NCBI GenBank assembly: GCA_046635845.1
Contig: JAQQXN010000002.1
DNA length: 64,000 nt
Source: UBA168 sp011055275
GTDB taxonomy: Archaea > Thermoproteota > Thermoprotei_A > Marsarchaeales > UBA168
Reading direction: 5' to 3' (one strand)
Of this stretch, positions 1 through 8,573 are shown in pieces (the first letter of the stretch is position 1; each line of letters starts with the position of its first letter). Under the pieces are notes generated by a model. The model did not search any database and was not told the origin of the DNA. It worked only from the letters and a program-made list of their open reading frames with translations. The position numbers and the translations under genes are program-made.

Positions 1-180
1 AAAGCACGTGATCCCTCGGCGGTTGACCTGATAGTCAAGGGAGGAGGGATCGAGCAAACTAGGAGCTTTATGCTTAAGTTCAAAACGCAGGCGGAGAGCG
101 CGCTCCGGTCAATGCCCAACGGTCCTGCGCTCGAGGAAGTTAGGGCACTTCTGTCTTCGGCGGTGGTAAGAGAAAAATGA
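1..180 (+). CDS. Polyprenyl (GGPP/FPP-type) diphosphate synthase, C-terminal fragment
   Basis: This is the last 59 codons of a gene cut by the window edge. The reading frame ends with TGA at 178-180. The translation (…DLIVKGGGIEQTRSF…) matches the C-terminal helices of trans-prenyltransferases, where a 'xLIxxGGIExT' segment follows the second Asp-rich region. Such enzymes condense IPP with allylic diphosphates to make the C20 or C25 chains of archaeal ether lipids. The gene overlaps the gltX start by 4 nt (ATGA), which suggests one transcript and translational coupling; the prenyl synthase-GluRS pairing is common in archaea. The catalytic Asp-rich motifs lie upstream of the window, so chain-length specificity cannot be read. 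Confidence 0.75.
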   Translation, partial: KARDPSAVDLIVKGGGIEQTRSFMLKFKTQAESALRSMPNGPALEEVRALLSSAVVREK

Positions 181-1883
181 GCTTGGATGACGAGATTTTG
201 TTCTTTGCAGTGGAGAATGCCCTTCAGCACGGCAAGGCCCTTCCTTCTCCAGTTATGAACGCGATGCTCTCCGCACATCCTGAACTCAGGGGCGAGGCCA
301 AGTCCCTCTATCAGAAGGTCAACGAGGTCGTTCGGCAGGTCAATGGTAAGGACAGCGCTGAGCTCGCGGAGCTTGAGAAGAAACTGCTTTTGAGTAACCC
401 GAGCTTAGCGATCAAAAAGAAGGAGGAAACTCCCCAGGAGCGGACGTTACCACCTCTGGAAGGGGCCTCTAAAGGTGCCGTGGTTACTCGTTTTGCTCCA
501 AACCCAGACGCGCCGATACACCTCGGAAATGCGAGAGCGCTCGTTTTATCAGCGGAATACGCTAGGCTTTACGAGGGAAGGTTTGTGCTGCGGTTTGAAG
601 ACACCGACCCTCACGTTAAGCCTCCCATGCCGGAGGCCTACGATTGGATAAGGGAAGACGTGAAATGGCTTGGGTACAAATGGGACCTTGAGTGGATTCA
701 GTCCCAGCACCTGTCAAATTATTACGATGTGGTAAGAGAACTCATAAGAAGGGAAAAAGCGTACGTTTGTACGTGCTCCGCCGAACACTTCCAAGAACTC
801 AGAAGATTGGGCGAGAGTTGTCCTCACAGAGGTGAAAAAGTGGATGAGGCGCTAGAACTTTTTGAGCGCATGGTCGCGGGGGAGTTCAAGGAGGGCGAGG
901 CCGTGGTGAGGATGAGAACTGATATGAGGCATCCGAACCCTGCCCTCAGGGACTTCCCATTGATGAGGGTTGTTGATCCCAATTTGCACCCTCACCCCAT
1001 GCTTAAGAATCCCACGTGGGCCTTTCCGCTTTACAACCTTTCAGCTGCGGTTGACGATCACCTGCTAGGTATAACTCACGTTCTGAGGGGAAAGGAGCAC
1101 CTTACGAACGAGGAGGCGCAGGCTTATATATACGATGCCATGGGTTGGAAACGCCCGATTTCCGTACAGCACGGCAGGCTGATGCTTGAAGGAATTCCGC
1201 TAAGCAAGAGCCAGGTGAAGAAAGCGCTGAGCGGTGGTGCTTACAATGGGTGGGATGATCCACGGCTGGGAACGCTGATGGCTTTGCGGAGAAGGGGATT
1301 CTCTCCGAGGGCCATTATCGATCTTATACTTGAGGTTGGGCCAAAACCGACGGATGCGACCGTGAGTTGGGATAACCTGTACGCCATGAACAGGAAGTAC
1401 CTTGAGCCGATATCTCACAGGTACTTTGTAGTGCGCAACCCCATCGAAATAGCTGTAGAGGGACTTGGTGAGAGAGTTGTGACCTTGCCGCTTCATCCAG
1501 ATCACCCGGAGATGGGTAGCAGGAATATAGCGGTGACCTGCGGGAAAGTCTTTGTTCAATCGGATGACGTGAAGGAGGGACAGACGGTTAGGCTGATGGA
1601 GCTTGCAACTATCACGTATCTTGGCTCGGGACGCGCTAAGCTTGAGGACATATCTCCTGAAAAATCAGTTGAAGAAGGTATAAAAAGGGTTCAATGGGTA
1701 CCAGAGGAGTTCATGAAGGTGAGCGTGGTTTCGCCGGAAGGGACATTCGAGGCGTTAGCAGAACATAATCTGTCTTTGGAACCAGTTAATGCCACGATCC
1801 AAATGGTAAGATGGGGGTTTGCAAGAGTGGATGCCTATTCAAGCGATAGAAGAAGCGCTGTGCTGTACTTCGCACATAAGTAG
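177..1883 (+). CDS. gltX: Glutamyl-tRNA synthetase (archaeal type)
   Basis: Class I aminoacyl-tRNA synthetase that charges tRNA-Glu (and probably tRNA-Gln, for later amidation by GatDE). It is 568 aa, the usual archaeal length, with an N-terminal helical extension of about 95 residues before the catalytic domain. The HIGH-type motif reads RFAPNPDAPIHLGNARA near residue 115; HLGN instead of HIGH occurs in archaeal GluRS. The KMSKS equivalent is IPLSKSQVKK near residue 344. The C-terminal half is the beta-barrel anticodon-binding region of the archaeal/eukaryotic GlnRS-like subclass. The ATG overlaps the upstream prenyl-synthase stop (ATGA), and the gene ends before a fresh promoter for the next gene. 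Confidence 0.97.
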   Translation: MSLDDEILFFAVENALQHGKALPSPVMNAMLSAHPELRGEAKSLYQKVNEVVRQVNGKDSAELAELEKKLLLSNPSLAIKKKEETPQERTLPPLEGASKGAVVTRFAPNPDAPIHLGNARALVLSAEYARLYEGRFVLRFEDTDPHVKPPMPEAYDWIREDVKWLGYKWDLEWIQSQHLSNYYDVVRELIRREKAYVCTCSAEHFQELRRLGESCPHRGEKVDEALELFERMVAGEFKEGEAVVRMRTDMRHPNPALRDFPLMRVVDPNLHPHPMLKNPTWAFPLYNLSAAVDDHLLGITHVLRGKEHLTNEEAQAYIYDAMGWKRPISVQHGRLMLEGIPLSKSQVKKALSGGAYNGWDDPRLGTLMALRRRGFSPRAIIDLILEVGPKPTDATVSWDNLYAMNRKYLEPISHRYFVVRNPIEIAVEGLGERVVTLPLHPDHPEMGSRNIAVTCGKVFVQSDDVKEGQTVRLMELATITYLGSGRAKLEDISPEKSVEEGIKRVQWVPEEFMKVSVVSPEGTFEALAEHNLSLEPVNATIQMVRWGFARVDAYSSDRRSAVLYFAHK

Positions 1884-1898
1884 CTCAAATGGGAAAAC

Positions 1899-1907
1899 GT
1901 TTTAATG
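1899..1907 (+). promoter_or_regulatory. TATA box for the M1 aminopeptidase gene
   Basis: The sequence GTTTTAATG is centred about 27 nt upstream of the TTG at 1930, which places transcription initiation at or next to the start codon (leaderless mRNA). Confidence 0.6.
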
Positions 1908-1929
1908 CGGCGAACCCAACTAACGAAAA

Positions 1930-4266
1930 TTGGGTTACCCTACTTATGAGTTGCTTTTGGATATTGACTGGAAAGGCGCCAAGTACAGGGGAAGCGAAAG
2001 GATAACGCTAGACAGGGAAAGAGGTCTTAACCTAAATGTGGTTGGTATGAAGGTTTTAAAGGTCGAAGTAGACGGAAGAAGCGCCTCTTTCTCGCATTCT
2101 AATGGGGTACTTAGGATCGACGATCCTGGGAGCGAATTCCACGTGGAGTTTGAGAGGGATATACCCGAATCGCTCATGGGTTTTTACAAGGCTCCATATG
2201 AAGGAGGATACGTTTTTACCACGCACTTCGAGCCAAACGGCGCCAGAACGATGTTCCCTTGCGAGGACGTACCAGCGAAGAAAGCTAGGTTCAGGCTTTC
2301 GGTGCTAGTTGACGAGGGGCTTGACGTTATATCGAACATGCCGCAACTCAGCGAGGAGAAACAAGAGTCAAAGAAGTTGGTTAGGTTTCAGGAAACGCCT
2401 CCCATGTCTACTTACCTCCTGTATTTGGGCATAGGAAAATTTGATAGTATTGAGGATCATTGGAACGGAAAGAAGATATACGTCTCATCATATGGAGGAA
2501 AATCTAAGCAGGGCGTTTTTGCCATCGATGTCGCGAAGAGGGCTCTTTCTGTTTACGAAGACTACTTTGGTATACCTTATGAACTGCCCAAGCTTCACCT
2601 CATTGCCGTTCCCGAGTTTGCCATGGGAGCGATGGAGAATTGGGGAGCCATTACTTTTCGCGATACCTCTCTTCTGGCCGATGAAAAAGTTGCCCAGACG
2701 ACCCTAAGGAGGATTGCCACAACGGTGGTTCATGAGCTTGCCCATCAGTGGTTTGGTGACCTAGTGACCATGAAGTGGTGGGACGACCTTTGGCTCAACG
2801 AGAGCTTTGCGACGTACCTTAGCTACAAGGTTGTGGATAGGATATTCCCGGAATGGGAGATTTGGACTGATTTCTTGATTTCCGAAACCGATGGTTCGTT
2901 AATGGTTGATTCTCTCAGCGCTACACATCCCATACATGTTGAGGTTAAAAGCGAGGACGAGATAGAGCAGCTGTTTGACAACATAAGTTATGGGAAAGGA
3001 GCAAGCGTTCTTCGCATGATTGAGAAGTACATGGGAGAGGAAAGCTTCAGGAAGGGGCTTTCAAATTTCTTGCGGAAGTACTCCTATTCGAACGCTGGTT
3101 CAGAGGACCTCTGGAGGTCACTTGAGGATGCATCAGACAAGCCCATATCTCGTGTGGTTCCAGATTGGGTGAAAAAGGCGGGCCATCCGGTAATAAAGGT
3201 GCGTTTTGATGGATCGGTTTCAATTACTCAAGAGGGCTTCAGGTTTTTGGGCAATTGGAAGGAGGCTTGGCCGATTCCACTGACGTATTACGAAGGTGCT
3301 AAGCAGGAATCGCTGCTTATGGGAGAAGAGGCCAGGTTGAATCTCGCCCGTCCATACAAGCTGAACGCGGACGGCGCTGGTTACTATAGGGTCCTCTACG
3401 AGGACTGGGACGGCGCGTTGCAGGCCTGCAGGAGTGCCTATGATCGCTGGAACGTCTTTTCCGACCTGTACGCCCAGTTGCTTCAAGGGAACGTGAGCTT
3501 AAGGCAGTACTTGGATTACGTAAATAGCTACGGCGATCGCGCGGAGTACCTGCTTAGTTTTGAGCTTTCATCGCAGTTGGCAAACCTCTATGCCATAGCG
3601 CCTAACGCAGTCAGAACCTGGAGCGCGGCGTATCACTCCAAACAGGTATCTTACTGGGAGAAAAAGGGCCCTAACGGCGATAACCTGATGGCATACCTCT
3701 CCAGAAGGCTGGCCATGGTTGACGAGGTCTATGGAAAACGGCTGGCCCGGATGGACTACTTCGAAGTGAGTCCTGACTTAAGGACGGCGGCTGCCGTGGC
3801 GCGCGCGCTTTACGAAAGGGATGCCTTCGCAGAACTTAGCCAGCTTTACGACAGCGCATCTCAGGAGGACAAGGTCAAATTGCTGTCGGGTATGATGGTC
3901 ATTAGGGACAAATCCCAGTTTGGCCAAGCCCTTGAGTTTCTGCTTTCACCCCGCGTCAGAAGGCAGGACGTGACTCAGTTGATCGGCGCCGCAAGTAACG
4001 TCTACAACAGGGAAATGGCCTGGCGGTGGTTCAAGGATAATTTCGATAAGTTAAGGAGGATATACGCCTCAAGTGGCGTGCTGCCGATAATCATATCCGA
4101 GTTCATCCCCTACGTTGGTCTTGGTAATGAAGATGACGTGGAGGCTTTTTTTGCGAGCAATTCGGTACCGGAGGCCAGCATGGGCATAAAGGTGGGCCTT
4201 GAGCTGCTGAGGGTTTACTCTCGCTTCGCGCAGCGCGCGCGGGGGCGAGGATTCATAGCTGTTTAA
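1930..4266 (+). CDS. M1-family zinc aminopeptidase (tricorn-interacting factor F2/F3-like)
   Basis: Cytosolic metallo-aminopeptidase that removes N-terminal residues from peptides released by the proteasome or tricorn. The 778-aa protein has the GAMEN substrate-anchor motif (GAMENWGAITF, near residue 233) and the gluzincin motif HELAHQWFGD (H268, E269, H272) with the third ligand Glu in NESFATYLSY about 19 residues later. The length fits archaeal F2/F3 factors. The TTG start at 1930 lies 27 nt after a TATA centre and gives the expected N-terminal beta-domain (YELLLDIDWKG). The last 14 nt overlap the convergent gene on the minus strand. Distinguishing F2 from F3 is not possible from motifs alone. 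Confidence 0.93.
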   Translation: MGYPTYELLLDIDWKGAKYRGSERITLDRERGLNLNVVGMKVLKVEVDGRSASFSHSNGVLRIDDPGSEFHVEFERDIPESLMGFYKAPYEGGYVFTTHFEPNGARTMFPCEDVPAKKARFRLSVLVDEGLDVISNMPQLSEEKQESKKLVRFQETPPMSTYLLYLGIGKFDSIEDHWNGKKIYVSSYGGKSKQGVFAIDVAKRALSVYEDYFGIPYELPKLHLIAVPEFAMGAMENWGAITFRDTSLLADEKVAQTTLRRIATTVVHELAHQWFGDLVTMKWWDDLWLNESFATYLSYKVVDRIFPEWEIWTDFLISETDGSLMVDSLSATHPIHVEVKSEDEIEQLFDNISYGKGASVLRMIEKYMGEESFRKGLSNFLRKYSYSNAGSEDLWRSLEDASDKPISRVVPDWVKKAGHPVIKVRFDGSVSITQEGFRFLGNWKEAWPIPLTYYEGAKQESLLMGEEARLNLARPYKLNADGAGYYRVLYEDWDGALQACRSAYDRWNVFSDLYAQLLQGNVSLRQYLDYVNSYGDRAEYLLSFELSSQLANLYAIAPNAVRTWSAAYHSKQVSYWEKKGPNGDNLMAYLSRRLAMVDEVYGKRLARMDYFEVSPDLRTAAAVARALYERDAFAELSQLYDSASQEDKVKLLSGMMVIRDKSQFGQALEFLLSPRVRRQDVTQLIGAASNVYNREMAWRWFKDNFDKLRRIYASSGVLPIIISEFIPYVGLGNEDDVEAFFASNSVPEASMGIKVGLELLRVYSRFAQRARGRGFIAV

Positions 4267-5350
4267 GGTGCTCCAGCAACCTATCGGCATCGAATGCCCA
4301 GTGACTACCGTTGTACTTGGAGGCAAGTATTGAAATTGAGTCCGGCTTTTTGAAAGTCTCGCTCTCAAACCAAGAAATCAGCATGAACGCAGAATCCACA
4401 CCCCCTTGCGATAGGACAAGTTTCTCAAGGGCGCTTTGGAGACGATAAAAAGCGCTAAGGGGAAAAGTGAAAAGGCCAGCGAGGGCTTTGACACCAAAAT
4501 TTGCCGCCGAGAGATAGGGGTTTGTTAGGAGGCTTTCCTCGAGGGAGGAAAGGCTGTTATCGGTCGACCTGCAGAGCAGGTCGATCATGGCGGTCGATGG
4601 CGCTAAGAATCCGGCCTCGAAGAAATCCAAGTAGACCGATGTTATGAATTTTTCCTTGCGTAGCCTGTTTATACGTTGGGCTACCTCATCAGCATCCGAA
4701 CCGCTGAGGCCCACGGATAACGCTAAGGCCTCCGGCGTCTGGGCCGCGGTTTTCCTGAGTTGAAGCAGTATCCTGAGGTCTAGAGCGTCGAAGTTACCTT
4801 TTGTTGTGGGGGTTTCTTTCAGTCTCCTTGCAGCGTTTACTTGTCCAGCTCCCGATTTCCAGTTCCCAGTTCTGAAATCGAAAACGGAGGGATCTGGGCT
4901 GAAGTACTGAAAAGAGGTCTCGGTCTCAAACCACTGGTAATCCCTGAGCTTCCCGAAGCTCACGGCGGAATCGAATACCTTCCGATAATCGCTCAAGAAT
5001 GCCCTTGGAACGGCGTTTATGGTACGGTAATTGCTGAGGCCGATTGACTTGCCCCAAGATATAAGGTACCCGTCCTCGGTCAGTAGGCTAAGCAACTGTT
5101 CAGCCTTGCCAGTACTTGATGGAGATAGGGTTATATCGACGCGTACGTCAACTAGGCCGAGGCGATTAACGTTTATCACGGCCCTTGGGATAAGGCCCTT
5201 TCCGAACACGAAGTTCCTAATCACCGATCTGGCCTCCGACTCGGTATAGCCGCGAGCGGAAAGGGCGCTAACGACGCGATCTTCATCGAAAGGTACTGAA
5301 TCTTCGATCAATTCTATGGCATTGCGCATCAGGCCGTCAAAGCTAATCAT
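4253..5350 (-). CDS. Unknown archaeal protein with winged-helix-like segments
   Basis: A 365-aa protein I do not recognise at family level. The N-terminal part ends a helical stretch with a 'GYTESEARSVIRNFVFGKGL' segment. Two later segments look like winged helices: residues around 195-245 (LDLRILLQLRKTAAQTPEAL followed by GLSGSDADEVAQRINRLRKE) resemble the Lrp/MarR-type helix-turn-helix that is followed by a wing strand. No membrane segments or enzymatic motifs are visible. The start ATG lies about 25 nt from a TATA-like AACGTAAAT (5370-5379), consistent with a leaderless transcript divergent from rpl7ae. The 3' end overlaps the convergent aminopeptidase gene. A DNA-binding regulator is the best guess. 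Confidence 0.6.
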   Translation of the reverse strand: MISFDGLMRNAIELIEDSVPFDEDRVVSALSARGYTESEARSVIRNFVFGKGLIPRAVINVNRLGLVDVRVDITLSPSSTGKAEQLLSLLTEDGYLISWGKSIGLSNYRTINAVPRAFLSDYRKVFDSAVSFGKLRDYQWFETETSFQYFSPDPSVFDFRTGNWKSGAGQVNAARRLKETPTTKGNFDALDLRILLQLRKTAAQTPEALALSVGLSGSDADEVAQRINRLRKEKFITSVYLDFFEAGFLAPSTAMIDLLCRSTDNSLSSLEESLLTNPYLSAANFGVKALAGLFTFPLSAFYRLQSALEKLVLSQGGVDSAFMLISWFESETFKKPDSISILASKYNGSHWAFDADRLLEHLKQL

Positions 5351-5383
5351 GAGGATTGCTATGAAATTGAAATTTACGTTTTG

Positions 5384-5402
5384 CCCTGATCGCGATTCAG
5401 GG
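5384..5402. promoter_or_regulatory. Inverted repeat between divergent genes (candidate operator)
   Basis: CCCTGA and TCAGGG arms of 6 bp are separated by TCGCGAT. The repeat lies between the start of the helix-turn-helix-like gene (minus) and the TATA box of rpl7ae (plus), a typical operator position. Which protein binds is unknown; autoregulation by the neighbouring protein is only inference. Confidence 0.35.
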
Positions 5403-5427
5403 TCATCCCTTTTTAGGGCAAATCACG

Positions 5428-5435
5428 CTTATAAG
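5428..5435 (+). promoter_or_regulatory. TATA box of the rpl7ae translation operon
   Basis: CTTATAAG is centred about 28 nt upstream of the rpl7ae ATG at 5460, so the message is leaderless or nearly so. Confidence 0.6.
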
Positions 5436-5459
5436 CTTGGATTCAATTGAAATGGGTGG

Positions 5460-5843
5460 ATGATCGTGAGTAAACCCGTTTACGTGAAGTTCGAGACACC
5501 GGCAGAATTGTCGGATAGGGCTTTAGAAGCTCTTAGAAAAGCCAGAGATAAAGGCAAGATAAAAAAAGGAACCAATGAGGTAACCAAGACCGTAGAAAGA
5601 GGGAAGGCCCTCTTAGTGGTCATAGCGGAGGACGTACAGCCTCCAGAAGTCGTTGCGCACCTTCCCCTGCTATGCGATGAGAAGAAAGTACCTTATGTTT
5701 ACGTCGGGTCTAAGAAGTCGCTTGGGGAGGCCGTTGGGCTTGAGGTGGCTACGGCCGCTGCAGCAATAGTTGACGCTGGTGATGCGTCTTCTATTGTCCA
5801 GGAAGTTGCCGAGAAGGCTGCTTCCCTTAAAGCGCAGAAGTAA
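5460..5843 (+). CDS. rpl7ae: Ribosomal protein L7Ae
   Basis: A 127-aa kink-turn RNA-binding protein of the large subunit, also a core component of box C/D and H/ACA snoRNPs and of archaeal RNase P. The diagnostic core KGTNEVTKTVERGKALLVVI (about residues 37-56) is followed by LLCDEKKVPYVYVGSKKSLG, and together these form the kink-turn binding face. It heads the operon L7Ae-S28e-L24e-Ndk-aIF5B, a conserved archaeal order. The ATG at 5460 suits a leaderless transcript. GTG at 5466, preceded by GGTGG, is an alternative that would remove only two residues. Confidence 0.97.
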   Translation: MIVSKPVYVKFETPAELSDRALEALRKARDKGKIKKGTNEVTKTVERGKALLVVIAEDVQPPEVVAHLPLLCDEKKVPYVYVGSKKSLGEAVGLEVATAAAAIVDAGDASSIVQEVAEKAASLKAQK

Positions 5844-5854
5844 AGGTGTGACCT

Positions 5855-6070
5855 TTGAGCGAAGAGGCCCCTACTCCTGCAGTCGTGGTCCAGATAATGG
5901 GAAGAACCGGATTTACCGGAGAGGTAACCCAGGTTAGAATGAGGGTGCTTGAGGGCCGCGACAAGGGAAGAGTTCTCACGAGAAACATATTGGGTCCCGT
6001 GAGGCTTGGGGATATACTTCTCCTTAAGGATACGGAGAAGGAAGCAAGGAAACTTACTGCCAAGAAGTGA
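5855..6070 (+). CDS. rps28e: Ribosomal protein S28e
   Basis: A 71-aa small-subunit protein with an OB-like fold. It shows the family signature GRTGFTGEVTQVRMRVLEGR followed by RVLTRNILGPVRLGDILLL. It starts with TTG preceded by AAGGTG (5843-5848). The stop codon at 6068-6070 sits inside the putative start region of rpl24e, giving tight coupling. It is essential for small-subunit assembly near the mRNA exit channel. Confidence 0.97.
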   Translation: MSEEAPTPAVVVQIMGRTGFTGEVTQVRMRVLEGRDKGRVLTRNILGPVRLGDILLLKDTEKEARKLTAKK

Positions 6071-6075
6071 TTTTT

Positions 6076-6273
6076 TTGAGAACTTACAATTGTTCCTTTT
6101 GTGGGAGGGAGATAGCTCCTGGTACAGGACTCATATACGTTAGAAACGATGGAACGGTTCTCCGCTTTTGCTCGTCAAAATGCAAGAAAAACATGCTTCA
6201 GTTGCACAGGGCCCCGAAGAAGACCAACTGGGTTGTCAAGAGAACAGAAAAAGCAACTGCCAGTTCTTCCTGA
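6076..6273 (+). CDS. rpl24e: Ribosomal protein L24e
   Basis: A 65-aa zinc-ribbon protein of the large subunit. Cysteines are in the pattern CSFCGREI…FCSSKCKK, the four ligands of the family. I chose TTG at 6076 because it gives MRTYNCSFCG, matching the usual N-terminus; GTG at 6067 (overlapping the S28e stop as GTGA) would add three residues. The C-terminal tail (VVKRTEKATASSS) is basic and Ser-rich. It lies between S28e and Ndk as in many archaeal genomes. Confidence 0.96.
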   Translation: MRTYNCSFCGREIAPGTGLIYVRNDGTVLRFCSSKCKKNMLQLHRAPKKTNWVVKRTEKATASSS

Positions 6274-6286
6274 GATGGTGGTCTAA

Positions 6287-6739
6287 GTGAGTGAAAACTC
6301 CTCTGAGCAGGAGCTAACGTTCGTTATGGTAAAGCCTGACGGTGTGAGGCGTGGCCTCACGGGTGAGGTAATATTAAGGCTTGAAAGGAAGGGCTTGGAA
6401 ATAGTGCGCATGGAGAAGATACTTATGAAGCCTGAGCAAGCAGCTACGCTTTACTCCCCCCACTTTGGAAAGCCATTTTATGAAAGCCTAGTGGGTTTCA
6501 TTACGTCCGGGCCCGTCGTTGTTATGGGGGTAAAGGGAAGGAAGGCTGTATCGGTCGTCAGGAAGCTTATCGGTTCTACGGACGCAGCCGAAGCTCAGCC
6601 CGGTACGGTAAGAGGGGACTTCAGTACCGCTGTCCAAGAAAACGTAGTGCATGCCTCTTCATCTCCGGAAGATGCCCGTAGAGAGCTGTCCATTTTCTTT
6701 CCTGAGCTGGTGGGAGAAAAGGAGGGAGGTGGTCTTTGA
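6287..6739 (+). CDS. ndk: Nucleoside diphosphate kinase
   Basis: Transfers the gamma-phosphate from ATP to NDPs through a phosphohistidine. At 150 aa it is standard in length. TFVMVKPDGVRRGLTGEVI begins the ferredoxin-like fold, and the active-site histidine lies in ENVVHASSSPEDARREL (about residue 122). The start is GTG with a GGTGG sequence about 7 nt upstream. The stop TGA at 6737-6739 overlaps the aIF5B TTG start (TTGA), so the two genes are translationally coupled. Confidence 0.97.
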   Translation: MSENSSEQELTFVMVKPDGVRRGLTGEVILRLERKGLEIVRMEKILMKPEQAATLYSPHFGKPFYESLVGFITSGPVVVMGVKGRKAVSVVRKLIGSTDAAEAQPGTVRGDFSTAVQENVVHASSSPEDARRELSIFFPELVGEKEGGGL

Positions 6740-8573
6740 GACAACCCATAATAGTGGTCTTGGGTCACGTGGACTCAGGTAAGACAACGCTCCTAGATAA
6801 GATAAGGGGCACCGCGTTGCAGCTTCGTGAGGCTGGGGGCATGATTTCAAGTAAAGCTTGAAATGCCAGACCCAGCACATAGGCGCCAGCTTCATACCCA
6901 GCGCGGTCATAGCCCGCATAGCGGGAGAGTTGATGAAGCGGTACAGGTTCTCGCTCGAGTTCCCCGGCTTACTGTTTATAGACACTCCTGGTCATGAGGT
7001 GTTTATGAATCTTAGGAAGAGGGGTGGTTCCATAGCGGATTTCGCGGTGCTAGTTGTGGATGCGGTAAAGGGTTTTGAGCCGCAGACAGACGAGGCCGTT
7101 GACATCTTGGTTGAGAGAAAGACCCCATTCTTGGTTGCGCTGAACAAAATAGACCGCGTTCCAGGTTGGGTCAGCAAAACCCAAGATGACGTTCCGCCGA
7201 CTTACGAGGCGTCATACGCTCGTCAGCAGGAGGTTGTTAAGCGGAGGCTTGACTCCATAGTGTACTCGGTTTCGGGTTCGCTGGGAAAGCACGGTATCTC
7301 GGCCGATCTCTTCTCCAGGATAAGTGATTTCTCGCGTACGGTTGCCATAGTGCCAGTTAGCGCGCTCACTGGGGAGGGGCTTCCGGAGTTGCTGGTGCTA
7401 ACCGCTGGCCTTACTCAGCGCTACATGAGTAAAAAGTTGACCGCTGCTCCCAAGGAAAGCGAGAAGGGAAGGGGGTCCATACTGGAGGTCAAGGAGGAGA
7501 AGGGACTTGGCACGGTTCTGGATGTTCTCCTGTATGAGGGAGAGATGGCTAAAGGAGATTCCGCGCTTGCGAGCGGTATAGAAGGACCGCTGGTGGGTAA
7601 GATCAGGAACATATTAATTCCCGCGCCCTTAACCGATACGCGCTTTCAGATTAGCCTCGTGGAAGCGGAGCGGGTTGAAGCAGCTACAGGGGTTAGGGTA
7701 GTCCCTGACGAGCCCCTCAAGGGAGCTCTGCCCGGTTCTCCACTTATAATTATTAAGAATGGCGCTGACGAAGCCTCTGTTAAGGCGGCTCTCTCGGAGC
7801 TCAAGGAGGAGACCAGCGTTACCATATCATCAGACGTAAACGGCGTGGTGGTGAAGGCCGATACGTTCGGTTCTCTGGAGGCGGTTATATCAGCTATGAA
7901 GAAGCGCGGCATACCGGTGAGGATGGCCAACTTGGGAATGGTTTCGAAGAAAGACGTGGTAGAGGCCTCAGTCGTAAAGGATAAGGATTACGTTCACGGG
8001 TTTGTCGCGGCGTTCAACGTCCGCGTTAATCCCGATGCTGAGTCGGAGGCTGAGACAAGAGGCATATCCATAGTGAAGGCCGACCTCATTTACCAGCTTT
8101 TGGACCTAGTTGACGAGGAAATAAAGAAGAGGACTGAGGAGTTGAGGCTATCGGAACTCAGGGGAATTAACAGGCCCGTGGAGATAAAGCTGCTTCCTGA
8201 GTACGTGTTCAGGAGGGCCTCACCCATTATAGTTGGCATAAGGGTTGTGGGCGGCACGCTTAAACCACAGAGGACTTTAATAGATGAAAACGGTGAAAAA
8301 GTGGGGGAGGTGCTCCAATTACAAGATAAAGGTAAGGTGTTAGATGGCGCTTCTGAGGGCTCTGAGGTCGCAATGTCTTTAAAAACATCGTACACGCTTG
8401 GAAGGCAGATAAAGGAAAACGCAACGCTTTTTGGCGACATGGCTGAAGATGAAGCAGTGAAGCTTTACACTAAATATAGGTCTGATTTGAGTCAGGGTGA
8501 GGTCAATGCCCTGCTTGACCTAGTTAAGGTGAAGAGAAGAAAAGATCCGAGCTGGGGGATGTTAATTGCCTGA
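6736..8573 (+). CDS. infB: Translation initiation factor aIF5B, coding sequence interrupted by a 26-nt BHB intron
   Basis: GTPase that promotes subunit joining and initiator tRNA placement. Exon 1 (6736-6843, 36 codons, TTG start overlapping the ndk stop) encodes the G1 loop GHVDSGKT and ends …REAGGM. Exon 2 (6870-8573) continues TQHIGAS, the conserved sequence of switch I, then DTPGHEVF (G3) and NKIDRVPGW (G4). Spliced, the protein is 603 aa, the family's normal length. Unspliced, the frame hits a TGA at 6859-6861 after 40 codons, and the intron length is also out of frame. Later domains (beta-barrel II, alpha/beta/alpha III, C-terminal barrel IV) are complete. Its last 8 nt overlap rps6e. 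A start within the intron at 6858 would lose the P-loop and cannot be functional. Confidence 0.93.
6844..6869 (+). other. BHB (splicing-endonuclease) intron in the aIF5B mRNA
   Basis: The RNA folds into a canonical bulge-helix-bulge. The outer helix is GCTGGG (6831-6836) with CCCAGC (6871-6876). The central 4-bp helix is GGCA (6838-6841) with TGCC (6864-6867) or the register next to it. The 5' bulge is TGA (6842-6844) and the 3' bulge AGA (6868-6870). The inner helix is TTTCAAG with CTTGAAA around a TAAAG loop. Cutting between the second and third bulge nucleotides removes exactly 6844-6869 and joins ATG to ACC, giving GGM-TQHIGA. This is the same architecture used for archaeal tRNA introns and the cbf5 pre-mRNA intron, processed by EndA-type endonuclease and RtcB ligase. 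Confidence 0.9.

Noticed and set aside
6844..6869. Sequencing error or disabling mutation as explanation of the aIF5B frame break
   Set aside because: A 26-nt insertion with matching bulges, a 4-bp central helix, flanking exon pairing and exact restoration of TQHIGA is not expected from error; all downstream aIF5B motifs are intact.
6858..8573. aIF5B taken as a complete gene starting at the TTG at 6858
   Set aside because: That start lies inside the 26-nt insertion and would remove the P-loop, while the missing G1 region is encoded just upstream in another frame. The BHB fold explains the break better.
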